This document shows, one piece after another, positions 55,562 to 64,000 of a DNA stretch of 64,000 bases. The DNA is from Sedimentitalea sp039941015. GTDB lineage: Bacteria > Pseudomonadota > Alphaproteobacteria > Rhodobacterales > Rhodobacteraceae. Both the position numbers and the translations under genes were made by a program. The stretch is from NCBI RefSeq assembly GCF_039941015.1, contig NZ_JBDVFI010000053.1; one strand, written 5' to 3'. The notes beneath the pieces are model-generated. The model had not been told where the DNA came from and did not search any database. It worked only from the letters and a program-made list of their open reading frames with translations. Within the stretch, counting starts at the first letter, position 1; each line of letters opens with the position of its first letter.

Positions 55562-56889
55562 ATGTCAACCGATATAGATTCCAAGAAGACGCAAGGTTTT
55601 GTCGACCGTTCACGCAGTGCAATTCTCACCGGCATTCTCGCCTGCGCCTCGCTTGTCGGTGGCGTCGGTGGCTGGATGGTGACCGCCAGCTTGTCCGGTG
55701 CGGTTGTCACCCATGGCAACGTCGTGGTTGCAACGTCCCTCAAGGCTGTCCAGCATCCAGACGGCGGGATCGTTGGCGATATTTGTGTCCGCAACGGTGA
55801 TCGTGTTCGCGCGGGCGATATCGTCCTGTCTTTGGATGACAAACTTCTTCGGGCCAATCGGGTGCTTGTGGATGAACAGCTTGTTGCTCTTGATGCCCGC
55901 CTGGCCCGGTTAAGCGCAGAACGCGACGGCAGTGACGAGATTGTGCTTTCGCAGGAATTGCAAAACCGTGAGGCGGAACCAGCCGTAAGAGCTGCGCTGG
56001 TGGCCCAAACTGCGGTGCTGGAAGCAGCCCGTCTGACCCGCGCCGGTCAGGTTGCGGCCTACGAAGAACAGGTCGCGCAATTGCAGCAACAGATTACTGG
56101 ACTGCAGGACCAGCGCACCGCAACCTATGAACAGGTAGCCTTGATCGAGCATGAACTGTCCGGTCTCGAAATACTCTTCGATAAGGGTCTGACACCCGAG
56201 GTTCGGATTACGGCACTCAAGCGCGAACGGTCTGCGTTGCTGGGATCGGGTGGATCCTACACTTCGCAAATGGCGGTGGCCCGTGGCAAGATCAGCGAAA
56301 CCAAGCTTGCGATCCTTCAGCTCGAAAAGGGATTCCGCGAGAAGGTGATGAACGAAATCTCCTCACTGATGCCCGAACTTTCACAGTTGAAGGAACGCCG
56401 CTCGGCCGCCGACCTGCAACTCGCGCGGATCGACGTGCGGGCACCGGTCGACGGGATCGTGCACGAACTCGCCGTTCACACGGTTGGGGGGTGGTTATGT
56501 CCGGCGAGATGCTGATGCAGATCGTACCGGATGCCGACAATCTGGTGGTGACAGCCATGGTCGCCCCGCAGGATATCAACCACGTGTCCGTCGGCCAGGA
56601 CGCTGCGTTGGTGATCGGTGCGTTCGACCAGAAAGTGGTGCCGCGTCTGGACGGAATGGTGAGCTTTGTTTCACCTGACCTAAAAACCGACGAGAGAACC
56701 GGCATGGCGCTTTACGAGGTTCGTATCGCCTTGGGTGATAGCGCAGTGACCGAGCTTGCTGAAAGGGATCTCGCGCTGCTGCCCGGGATGCCGGCCGAAG
56801 TCTATATCAGCACCAGTGATCGGACTGTGGCCGAGTATCTGGCGGAACCGCTCGCAAAACAAATGCGCACCACGTTCCGCGAGAGTTAA
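55562..56889 (+). pseudogene. Type I secretion membrane-fusion protein (HlyD/PrtE-like), frameshifted at a G tract
   Basis: The 1328-bp span would encode a normal 442-residue adaptor: one inner-membrane helix (residues 22-42), a biotinyl-lipoyl half GNVVVATSLKAVQHPDGGIV, a long coiled coil (residues 95-290), the second lipoyl half DVRAPVDGIVHELAV, and the beta-barrel QIVPDADNLVVTAMVAPQDI. The frame breaks at six G (56486-56491). Seven G would read H-T-V-G-G-V-V as in relatives; with six, the protein ends at 56515. CAGGAGATCAAC precedes the ATG. Either a slippage switch, a recent mutation or a sequence error. Confidence 0.85.
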
Positions 56890-56903
56890 ACGGCTACCGG
56901 ACG

Positions 56904-56957
56904 CACCGGACACGGGTGTGTTATGCCCGCATCCGGTGTGTCCCGAAACCTTTCGGG
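56904..56957 (+). terminator. Two consecutive hairpins after the exporter genes
   Basis: CACCGGA/TCCGGTG (56904-56910, 56932-56938) with an inner GGG/CCC pairing, followed by CCCGAAA/TTTCGGG (56942-56948, 56951-56957). They start 14 bases after the membrane-fusion stop codon and probably end the exporter transcript. Confidence 0.6.
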
Positions 56958-57067
56958 GCCGGCATCAGACAGATCAAGAAAACGACAGCAGCACCGGAAA
57001 CCTCGGGGACGCGGCAGATGCCGTGCGCCATTTTCGGAGCCGTAAGATGTCACCGAAAAAAGTCATA

Positions 57068-57080
57068 CTTTGTAACAGTT
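57068..57080 (+). promoter_or_regulatory. Secretion-locus box, copy 3
   Basis: CTTTGTAACAGTT, 116 bases before the start of the RTX protein gene, in a 306-base region that otherwise holds only the two hairpins. Confidence 0.5.
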
Positions 57081-57195
57081 TAGCATGTCTTTTTCGGTTG
57101 GTGAAACCGGCACAAGCCCCTAGTTCGATGCCATCCCCGACGACAGATCGGGGCAGTGAACTGAAGCAATTTCCAGTCAGGATTTGGAGAAGAAA

Positions 57196-59832
57196 ATGAC
57201 CAAGTATGAAAAGTTCGACCTGCTCGCAGATGAGGCAGGTGAGTTCGAAGCGGTTCATCCGCTGATCGATGACAACGCCGACCTTGTCACAATACAGCCT
57301 CTGCCGCTCGGTCCGGTCGATCAGCCCGGCGATACCAGCGACGCTGTCGAAGTCCGGCCTTTCCCAAGCGGCCCGGTCGATGAGTCCGAGGATGGTGGCG
57401 ACCTAGTTGCCGTGCAACCGCTGCCGTTGGGTCCGGTCATCGCTTCCGCAGAAGCCAGCGATTTCACTCTAACCACAGCCATTGCGTCAAGTACCGTGCA
57501 TCAGGCCGACATTCAAAACGCCTTCACCGATGACGATTGGCAAGGTATGTACGATGATGGGCTCACCAACTACTCAGAGAACACATGGGGTCTGCTAGGC
57601 GACCTCGGAGTCAGAAACTATGTCGCCAAAGACGCGAACACTGGACCAATGATCGCCGGAAACGGGTGGTCGGATGAAGCGAAAGAAGCCGCAGATTATC
57701 TTCTTGCCAAGCACGACGAACTGCTTTCAACGGACCAAGCATGGAGTTCGGGCCTAGCCAGACCCGCGGAAACAAAGGTCACTTCGCTGGGGGTTCTTAA
57801 ACTTGGTTCCGATGTCACAGAATTTGACATGATGTCAGAGGGTATCAGCTGGAGCCATTATCTTGGGAAACACCTCTACACCGACTACAAGGTCTATTCC
57901 GGCGTCGATGCCAGCGGCTACGTGACATATACCGGGGCCAGCAAGGAAAAATGGTATGACGCCTCACACGGTCAGCGGGATGATTACGGCATGCCGAACT
58001 CGCAAACCGGCGGGGTGTATAGCCAGACAAGCACCACAATGGAATACAGGAACGTCTTCCAGGGCGGTGATTTCGGCAACTCAATAACCGGTGGCGCCTA
58101 CAACGATATCCTGATCGGAGGTCAGAGCGACGATACAATCCTTGGTGTTGGTGGTTCAAACAAGATCTACGGCGTTGGTGGCGATAACCGGATCGACGGC
58201 GGCAGCGGCGATTCGATCATTTTTGGAGGCACCGGAAACGATTTCATCGTTTCGGGTGAAGGCGTAAATGAAATCGTGTTGGCCGATGGTGACAATTGGG
58301 TGGTTCTCAATCAGACTAAAATCATCAAAGACGCCGAAGATACTGTCCAAAAAAACACCGTGGTTCTGGGAACTGGCACCGATACCGTGGTTATCGGCAA
58401 CATTCCGGCCGCTGAGACCTCGACGACGTCGACTTTGGGCGATTGGGGCGCAAGTTTAAGCACCGATATCGGTTTGGACGTCGGTAAAGATGCAGTCAGT
58501 GCCTTTACTGATTTTATGGGAGCAGCCAATCCAGTTTGGGGCATGGCGTTTTCCGCCACGAAAGACGTGCTTTCGGCGTTGATTGGCGGCACTCCGGACG
58601 ACATCATAGAAACCACGGAATATGCGACTCCTGAAGTTACCCAGATCATGGATTTCAACCCGGTTACAGATCGCCTTCTGATGCCGATGAATTCGTCGGA
58701 CACGAACAACATTCGGTTCGATACCGGTAAAACCTCCGGCTACGATCTGACGATCTATGAACTGAAAGAGGTGAACGGCGATAACATTGAAACAGTGCTG
58801 GCCTATGTCAACTTCACCTCACAGGAGAACATATTCTATCCGGGGTCGGAGAAAGCGATGAATTCATATACGGAACTCACAACAGAAGAAAAGACGGCTT
58901 TCGCGGATGCGCTCATGGCGAATTCCATGATCGTGGATGAGTCGGGCATTCGGGTTGGCAGCAGCACGGATGAGACCGAGAAAACGTTCGACATCTCGTC
59001 TAACGACATGGATGCATTGTCTTCCGTTTCCGACGATCTCGGCGCGGGACGTTACATGTTCGCCGGCGCATGGAACGGAAACTATGTATTTGGCGGTGAA
59101 GGGCCGATCACTGGCACGCAACACGACGACGTGTTGTTTGGCTTTGATCTGTACGGGCAGACTGTTGCCGCAGATTCCACTAGCGGCCACGTATTCTATG
59201 GCTTTAGCGGTGACAACTTGTATGCACCAGGCGGCGGCAAGAACCGTGTGTTAGGTGGTGACGGTGAAGATACCGTGTCCTACGAATGGTCATACAATGC
59301 CATAGACATTGATATGAGTGCCAAGCTTCTTGACGAAAACAACAAGCATTATGGACTGGGCGTCAAAGCCTATAACGGATTTGGAGGCGAGGCCGATAAC
59401 TATGACTGGCTTTGGAATGTCGATAACGTCATTGGCAGCAATCATGACGATGTGGTCATTGGTGACGAGAATGACAATATCTTGATCTCGACCGGCGGGG
59501 CCAACACCTGGACCGGCACGGGCGGGTCCAACACTTTTGTCCTGACGGGTGGGTCCTCGACCATCACCGACTTCACCGATGGCAACGACACAATCCTAAT
59601 CCATAAGTTGGACTACGTGGATGCCAGCGTGAATTTCAGAGCCCATCTGCAATGGGTGGAAGGTGACGATGACTGGACGCTATACAATACGGCGGGTGAT
59701 GATGATCAAGCCCTAGTAATTCTTGAGAAAGGCGACGGGTTTGACGGGCCGGTAGACATTGATCTGTGTCGACCGAATGGTACGATCGACACGATCAACA
59801 GTGACAGTCTGAGCATTGATCTGATCGTTTGA
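57196..59832 (+). CDS. RTX-type secreted protein with N-terminal proline-rich repeats
   Basis: An 878-residue acidic protein. Residues 25-95 hold proline-rich repeats (IQPLPLGPV, DTSDAVEVRPFP, VQPLPLGPV). A linker with GMYDDGLTNYSE follows at about 120. Glycine-rich calcium-binding nonapeptides lie around residues 300-360 (GGAYNDILIGGQSDDTILGV) and again near 680-790 (ENDNILISTGGANTWTG). The chain ends DSLSIDLIV, an acidic-hydrophobic terminus like type I secretion signals. GGAGA lies five bases before ATG 57196. No catalytic domain is recognised between residues 130 and 290. It follows the exporter and is its probable substrate. Confidence 0.88.
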   Translation: MTKYEKFDLLADEAGEFEAVHPLIDDNADLVTIQPLPLGPVDQPGDTSDAVEVRPFPSGPVDESEDGGDLVAVQPLPLGPVIASAEASDFTLTTAIASSTVHQADIQNAFTDDDWQGMYDDGLTNYSENTWGLLGDLGVRNYVAKDANTGPMIAGNGWSDEAKEAADYLLAKHDELLSTDQAWSSGLARPAETKVTSLGVLKLGSDVTEFDMMSEGISWSHYLGKHLYTDYKVYSGVDASGYVTYTGASKEKWYDASHGQRDDYGMPNSQTGGVYSQTSTTMEYRNVFQGGDFGNSITGGAYNDILIGGQSDDTILGVGGSNKIYGVGGDNRIDGGSGDSIIFGGTGNDFIVSGEGVNEIVLADGDNWVVLNQTKIIKDAEDTVQKNTVVLGTGTDTVVIGNIPAAETSTTSTLGDWGASLSTDIGLDVGKDAVSAFTDFMGAANPVWGMAFSATKDVLSALIGGTPDDIIETTEYATPEVTQIMDFNPVTDRLLMPMNSSDTNNIRFDTGKTSGYDLTIYELKEVNGDNIETVLAYVNFTSQENIFYPGSEKAMNSYTELTTEEKTAFADALMANSMIVDESGIRVGSSTDETEKTFDISSNDMDALSSVSDDLGAGRYMFAGAWNGNYVFGGEGPITGTQHDDVLFGFDLYGQTVAADSTSGHVFYGFSGDNLYAPGGGKNRVLGGDGEDTVSYEWSYNAIDIDMSAKLLDENNKHYGLGVKAYNGFGGEADNYDWLWNVDNVIGSNHDDVVIGDENDNILISTGGANTWTGTGGSNTFVLTGGSSTITDFTDGNDTILIHKLDYVDASVNFRAHLQWVEGDDDWTLYNTAGDDDQALVILEKGDGFDGPVDIDLCRPNGTIDTINSDSLSIDLIV

Positions 59833-59854
59833 TCCCGAATCTGCAATCAAGTGG

Positions 59855-59882
59855 TACCGGCGGTTTACTGTTTTCGCCGGTA
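59855..59882 (+). terminator. Hairpin after the RTX gene
   Basis: Perfect 8-bp inverted repeat TACCGGCG and CGCCGGTA with a 12-base loop, 22 bases after the stop codon. Confidence 0.55.
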
Positions 59883-60013
59883 TCAACTCACATCGCGACC
59901 ATGGGGACCAGGCGGCATTTGGCCCGAACTGTATCTCTGAATCTGCTTTACTTGCGCAACTGATGCGGCGGTATTGTCAGAAGGGTTGATGGGGTGCTTT
60001 ACCAAAGATTTTG

Positions 60014-60041
60014 ACCGGCGTCGTTAACGGCGCCGGTTTTC
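60014..60041 (+). terminator. Second hairpin with short T run
   Basis: ACCGGCG (60014-60020) and CGCCGGT (60031-60037) followed by TTTTC. The sequence repeats the core of the hairpin at 59855, so the two may be duplicated terminators. The rest of 59833-60237 has no supported gene apart from the box at 60109. Confidence 0.55.
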
Positions 60042-60108
60042 TACATTTCCCGGAACTGTGTGAAATGGCTCTATCCGATTTCATGTCTGGAAGTCGATTT
60101 TCGACGAA

Positions 60109-60121
60109 CTTTGTCACATTT
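60109..60121 (+). promoter_or_regulatory. Secretion-locus box, copy 4
   Basis: CTTTGTCACATTT, 117 bases before the repeat-protein start, almost the same distance as copy 3 to the RTX gene. Followed by CAAAG, making an imperfect palindrome. Confidence 0.5.
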
Positions 60122-60237
60122 CAAAGCACTGAATTGGTTTGATAAAATTGGGATTGATCCCCATTTCAATTCTGTAGCCGACGCGGTGTCGAGCCTGCAA
60201 GTTCATTCAATTTTCTACTCCGGAAAGGAGAACCAAA

Positions 60238-61092
60238 ATGACAAACCTTGATAAATTTCAGCCCCGCACTGAGCAGCATGAAAAATCCGCAGCAAACCAG
60301 GAAAATGCCGAGGTGACCGCCGTGCGGCCGATCCTTCCCAATGAAGATGTCGATGTAACGGCGGTGCAGCCGTTGCCACTCGGCCCGGTCTTTGCGTCCG
60401 ACGATACGAGTGACGCTGTGGAAGTACGGCCTTTTCCGTTTGATGAAGAGCTCGACGTAACCGCTGTGCAGCCGATCCTCCCCAACGAAGATGTTGATGC
60501 GAGCTCCGTTCAGCCGATTCTCCCGAACGAAGGTGTCGATGCGTCTGCCGTGCACCCGATCGTTCCAAACGACGATCTTGATGCGAGCGCCGTGCAACCG
60601 ATCCTTCCCAATGAAGATGTCGATGTAACGGCGGTGCAGCCGTTGCCACTCGGCCCAGTCTTTGCGTCCGACGATACCAGTGACGCTGTGGAAGTACGGC
60701 CCTTTCCTCTTGATGAAGCTCTCGAAGTCACTGCCGTGCAGCCGATCCTTCCCGACGAAGAACTCGAGGTGACCGCGGTGCAGCCGATTCAGCCAAACCA
60801 AGACACTGCGAATACCGACTTCTCTTCGATGTTCACCTCAATGTTTGATGATGGATACTATTCCGACGGCGTCATGACACAGCTTGAGGGTTTTGGCATT
60901 GGAGATCTATTAGCCAACGACTTGTATTCAAAGCCGACTAACACTGCGAACAACGCTCATCTTTTGGTCGAAACTGGCGAAGGTTTCGACCCCGCCTCTG
61001 AAACCACAACCAACTTGCCAGACGTTCTTCCGTCTGACTTCACACCAGAGATCATGCCTCTCGACAGCCTCGGCGTCGATCTGATCGTGTAG
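60238..61092 (+). CDS. Small secreted repeat protein, paralogue of the RTX protein without RTX repeats
   Basis: A 284-residue acidic protein of unknown function. Residues 20-190 are tandem units of about 14 residues with the pattern V-D-V-T-A-V-Q-P-I-L-P-N-E-D, interrupted twice by the VQPLPLGPVFASDDTSD and AVEVRPFP block also found in the 57196 protein. Then comes SSMFDDGYYSDG...GDL, resembling the linker of that protein, and the end DSLGVDLIV matches its DSLSIDLIV. AAAGGAGAACCAAA precedes the ATG. There are no cysteines in the repeats and no signal peptide, so type I export is inferred. Confidence 0.85.
   Translation: MTNLDKFQPRTEQHEKSAANQENAEVTAVRPILPNEDVDVTAVQPLPLGPVFASDDTSDAVEVRPFPFDEELDVTAVQPILPNEDVDASSVQPILPNEGVDASAVHPIVPNDDLDASAVQPILPNEDVDVTAVQPLPLGPVFASDDTSDAVEVRPFPLDEALEVTAVQPILPDEELEVTAVQPIQPNQDTANTDFSSMFTSMFDDGYYSDGVMTQLEGFGIGDLLANDLYSKPTNTANNAHLLVETGEGFDPASETTTNLPDVLPSDFTPEIMPLDSLGVDLIV
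60331..60701 (+). repeat. Direct DNA repeat of about 100 bp, offset 270 bp
   Basis: The segment 60331-60431 recurs at 60601-60701 with two differences that I can see (60387/60657 and 60408/60678). The offset is 90 codons, so the frame is kept. The near identity indicates a recent in-frame duplication or recombination within the gene. Confidence 0.85.
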
Positions 61093-61110
61093 CTAGAAGT
61101 TTGAGCAAAG

Positions 61111-61137
61111 ACCGGCGGCGGCGAACCCGCCGCCGGT
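61111..61137 (+). terminator. Strong terminator-like hairpin after the repeat protein
   Basis: Perfect 11-bp GC-rich inverted repeat ACCGGCGGCGG and CCGCCGCCGGT with a five-base loop, 18 bases after the stop codon. It shares the ACCGGCG core with the hairpins at 59855 and 60014. Confidence 0.7.
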
Positions 61138-61286
61138 AGAGCAGGCCAACTTCGCACCGATCGCCAAGGCCATCGACTTTGTATCCAGAAATACCATGCT
61201 GGACGATTGAGTAACTAACTGCGACGATATTGCAGGTTGGGAATGTGTGTATGGCCTGCTCTCCAATTTCTGGTATCTGAAGTTTT

Positions 61287-63800
61287 ATGGATATCATTCT
61301 CGTAACCACAATTGTCGCATCGCTTTTTTTGCTCATCGGGGCAGCCGAGCCATTGGCCAACTATTTGCGGCTTCCCTATGCGGTGATCATTGCCTGTCTT
61401 GGTATTCTGATCGGGGTGGCGGCGACCTTCTTTCTTTACACGCCGCTGACCGACGCGCTGAACCCGGTGGCCGAGGCCATTCTGGCTTTTCCGATCAATT
61501 CCAATGTGTTCCTTTACGTGTTTTTGCCGACGCTCGTGTTTCAAGTGACGCTTGGACTGAACCTGCGACGCTTGGCAGATGACTGGGTGCCAATCCTCGT
61601 GCTGGCGGTAGTGGCCGTCTTTGTTGCCACCTTCGTTGTGGGCTATGCGCTGGCGCTGGTCAGCACGCTGACACTGTCGGCGGCCCTGCTGGTGGGCGCC
61701 ATCGTGTCTACGACCGACCCGTCGGCGGTGGTCAGCATCTTCCGCTCGATTTCGGCGCCGCGACGGCTGGCACGGATCATCGAAGGAGAAAGCCTGCTGA
61801 ATGACGCAGCCGCAATCGCGCTGGCAGCGTTGTTTCTAGAATTCGTCATGTCAGGAGTTCCCGATCCGTCCGTCCAAAGCGCGCTGGCACGGTTTCCCGT
61901 GCTATTATTGGGCGGGGCCGCTGTTGGTTGGGTTGCGGCGCGGATTGCGATTTGGATCATGGCGCTATTTGGCAGGTATGAGCAGGCAGTGATCTCCGTC
62001 TCAATTGCGTTGCCATATCTCGCCTATATCTTCGCCGAACAAAGTGTTGGGACCTCTGGTGTGATTGCGGTCGTCGTCGCAGCAATGACCTTGCAGTTGA
62101 CTGGGCCACGGCGTCTGCCGCCGCTGACATGGAAAAACCTCCTCGAGGTTTGGAATCTTTTGGCTCATTGGGCGGGCGCGCTGATCTTTATTCTTGCAGC
62201 CCTCCTGATCCCGCGGATGCTGGAGACGATCAACTGGCAGGATCTGGGGCTGATCATCGTAGTCGTGATCGCGGCCATCGTGGCGCGGGCCTTGATCCTG
62301 TATCTGCTGCTGCCAATTCTGGCGCGTCTTGGCCTGTCTCCTGTGGTTGAACGACCCTACCGCGTGGCGATCCTTTGGGGCGGTCTGCGGGGCGCGGTCA
62401 CGCTGTCGCTGGCGCTGTCCGTTACCGAAAGCGTCGCCGTCCCGGTAGAGATCAAAAGACAGGTCGCGATCCTGGCCACGGGGTTTACGCTGTTCACCTT
62501 GCTGGTGCAGGGCACCACGCTACGATGGGTAATCAAGCGGCTTGGTCTCGACAGTTTATCTCCGCTCGACACCGCGCTTTACAACCAGGTGATCGCAGTC
62601 GCCCTTCAGACCGTCCGCGAAGACATGGCTCGCGTCACGGAAAACTATGACCTGAACCGTGATACTGTCAGGACCGAGGCCAAGCAGTTTGGCGAGCGAT
62701 TGGACATGGCAGTCAAATTGGCTGACGATAATACGGACGTTTTGGACCGCGACCGCGTCACACTCGGCCTGATCGCCCTAGCGAGTGCGGAGCGGGATGC
62801 AGTCCTTGCGCGTTTCAAGGAACGGACAATTTCGGCCGCCTTGTCTGAGCGGCTTTTGGCGGATGCAGATAACTTGATCGAAGCGTCACGGTATGCCGGG
62901 CGCAGTGGCTATAAGTCGTCCGCCCGGCGCAGTCTGGGACAAGGCCGTTGGTTGCGTTTAGCCTTCCGGTTGCACAATCGGTTGCGCTTCTCAAAGCCGC
63001 TCTCAAATATCACCGCCACACGTTTTGGATTATTGTTGTCACAGCGGCTGATCTTGCGGGACCTGCACGCGTTCATCAAGGGACGCATCCGGCGGATCCA
63101 TGGGAAACGGGTGGCAGAGCTTTTGCACACGATGCTCGACAACAGGATCGAGGCCGTTGAGCAAGCCCTTGAAGGATTGCGCCTGCAATTTCCGGGCTAC
63201 GCGGAAGAGATGGAGCGCCGCATTATTCGGCGCACCGCCCTGCGCCTTGAGGAGCGCGAATATGACACGCTGCTTGAGGACGGTTTGATTGGGGAGGAGG
63301 TTCACAGCGCCCTCACTCAGGATGTCGGCGGTCGTCGCGACGAGGCTGAGGCCACCGCCCGTCTTGATCTTGCGATCCAGAAAACTGAACTGGTCCGACA
63401 GTTCCCGCTGTTTGCCGAGATGGACGATGCGGTCTTGGGTCGATTGGCCAAGTCATTGGTGACGCGATATGTTGATGTCGGCGAGATGATTTTGCGCCGC
63501 GAGAATGCGAATAAGAGCGTCTATTTCGTCGCTTCGGGCGCTGTTGAACTTGAGGTCGCGGGCCAGACATGGCGGCTGGGGCGGGGCGACATGTTTGGCC
63601 AGATGGGCCTTTTGATGAAGCGACCGACCCGCGCCGATGTGCGCGCCATTGCGCCGTCAACGCTACTTGTTCTTGATGAATACCGCTTCTTGCGCCTGCT
63701 TAAACGCAGCGACGCCGTCAAAAACGCTGTAGACCAAAGCGCGCGCACACGCGGTATTTCTATTGAGCATCTCAAAGAGGATCTCATGAAGCAAGGCTGA
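61287..63800 (+). CDS. CPA1-type sodium/proton antiporter with C-terminal cyclic-nucleotide-binding-like domain
   Basis: An 837-residue membrane protein. Residues 1-420 are the antiporter, with the transport-site motifs VSTTDPSAVVSIF and EGESLLNDAAA. A cytoplasmic helical region (440-690) follows, then a cyclic-nucleotide-binding fold (about 695-815). The phosphate-binding cassette reads FGQMGLLMKRPTRADVRA: the usual FGE Glu is Gln and the Arg is kept, so nucleotide binding is doubtful. The layout resembles SOS1/NhaP2-like exchangers. ATG 61287 has only a weak ribosome-binding site. Confidence 0.9.
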   Translation: MDIILVTTIVASLFLLIGAAEPLANYLRLPYAVIIACLGILIGVAATFFLYTPLTDALNPVAEAILAFPINSNVFLYVFLPTLVFQVTLGLNLRRLADDWVPILVLAVVAVFVATFVVGYALALVSTLTLSAALLVGAIVSTTDPSAVVSIFRSISAPRRLARIIEGESLLNDAAAIALAALFLEFVMSGVPDPSVQSALARFPVLLLGGAAVGWVAARIAIWIMALFGRYEQAVISVSIALPYLAYIFAEQSVGTSGVIAVVVAAMTLQLTGPRRLPPLTWKNLLEVWNLLAHWAGALIFILAALLIPRMLETINWQDLGLIIVVVIAAIVARALILYLLLPILARLGLSPVVERPYRVAILWGGLRGAVTLSLALSVTESVAVPVEIKRQVAILATGFTLFTLLVQGTTLRWVIKRLGLDSLSPLDTALYNQVIAVALQTVREDMARVTENYDLNRDTVRTEAKQFGERLDMAVKLADDNTDVLDRDRVTLGLIALASAERDAVLARFKERTISAALSERLLADADNLIEASRYAGRSGYKSSARRSLGQGRWLRLAFRLHNRLRFSKPLSNITATRFGLLLSQRLILRDLHAFIKGRIRRIHGKRVAELLHTMLDNRIEAVEQALEGLRLQFPGYAEEMERRIIRRTALRLEEREYDTLLEDGLIGEEVHSALTQDVGGRRDEAEATARLDLAIQKTELVRQFPLFAEMDDAVLGRLAKSLVTRYVDVGEMILRRENANKSVYFVASGAVELEVAGQTWRLGRGDMFGQMGLLMKRPTRADVRAIAPSTLLVLDEYRFLRLLKRSDAVKNAVDQSARTRGISIEHLKEDLMKQG

Positions 63801-63866
63801 AAACAGCGGCTCGTCACCGTTGCGATATACGTCGCAAAGATTGTTAACCTGGATTGTTTGGCCTTA

Positions 63867-64000
63867 GGGTCTGGACCCATTGATTTCAGGCGAGCATCAT
63901 GATTCACCGCCGGAAAACTGAGCGGTGATATGTCTGATCTTTTCTGGTTGAGCGACGCGCAGATGGCGCGTTTGAAGCCCTATTTTCCGAAGTCGCACGG
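63867..64000 (+). mobile_element. Left end of an IS5-family insertion sequence
   Basis: A transposase start typical of the IS5 family is preceded by GGGTCTGGACCCATTG at 63867, which has the look of a terminal inverted repeat. TTA just before it may be the target duplication. The right end lies outside the window, so the boundary is an estimate. Confidence 0.65.
63930..64000 (+). CDS. IS5-family transposase, N-terminal fragment at window edge
   Basis: The visible 23 residues read MSDLFWLSDAQMARLKPYF then PKSHG, the conserved opening of IS5-family (DUF4096-containing) transposases. The gene runs off the window. Confidence 0.8.
   Translation, partial: MSDLFWLSDAQMARLKPYFPKSH

Noticed and set aside
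60331..60800. CRISPR-like appearance of the repeated DNA
   Set aside because: Repeats are in-frame coding units of unequal spacing, with no unique spacers and no cas genes nearby.
60166..60801. Minus-strand frames with repeats opposite the small repeat protein
   Set aside because: They are the reverse reading of the tandem repeat; the plus-strand gene has the ribosome-binding site and the paralogue match.

Overview
The window looks like chromosome, or a large replicon, of a marine-type alphaproteobacterium, most likely Rhodobacterales (Roseobacter group). This is inferred from the density of peptide-type ABC importers, the codon style, an alphaproteobacterial sigma-32-like promoter before htpG, and a type I secretion locus with an RTX substrate. 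No rRNA, tRNA or CRISPR array was seen.

Region 1 (1-9990): a minus-strand operon with a peptide/nickel-type ABC importer (solute-binding protein, two permeases, two ATPases). It is interleaved with a CodA/AtzC-like deaminase, a chlorohydrolase-like amidohydrolase and a nucleoside/nucleobase deaminase, suggesting uptake and deamination of N-heterocycles. A divergent GntR regulator and a flavin-reductase-like gene lie upstream, with repeated 12-bp operator-like sites between. Region 2 (10081-19321): a CobW-type GTPase and a YtcJ-like amidohydrolase, a divergent LysR regulator, and a second complete ABC importer operon. Region 3 (19505-21407): htpG with a good heat-shock promoter. Region 4 (21937-34655): a third ABC importer operon, with a fused double ATPase whose first site is degenerate, joined to an N-carbamoyl-amino-acid-hydrolase-like enzyme, an amidase, two choline-kinase-like proteins and an AhpD-like protein. 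An inositol-phosphatase-like gene and a divergent DeoR regulator lie upstream.

Region 5 (34997-43932) is accessory and partly decaying: an amber-interrupted nitrilase, an AsaB/CmcJ-like oxidoreductase, an SDR, and a divergent pair made of a DcmR-like regulator and a glutathione transferase strikingly like dichloromethane dehalogenase DcmA. After these come a possible alcohol-dehydrogenase remnant, an epimerase, and a deletion scar where a 5'-truncated amidohydrolase meets a 5'-truncated tctB followed by a frameshifted tctA.

Region 6 (44270-63800): mtfA, an MFS transporter, a sensor kinase with two OmpR-type regulators, and a type I secretion locus. The secretion locus holds a lysozyme-like repeat protein broken by a deletion and a 13-C tract, the ABC exporter, a membrane-fusion protein broken at a G tract, a large RTX protein, and a small proline-rich repeat protein. 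The last two share the N-terminal repeat, a short linker and the C-terminal DLIV signal. A 13-bp box, CTTTGWHACANTT, lies in the intergenic region upstream of all four secretion transcription units, and the neighbouring response regulators are the obvious candidates to bind it. A sodium/proton antiporter with a cyclic-nucleotide-binding-like tail follows, and the window ends inside the left end of an IS5-family element.
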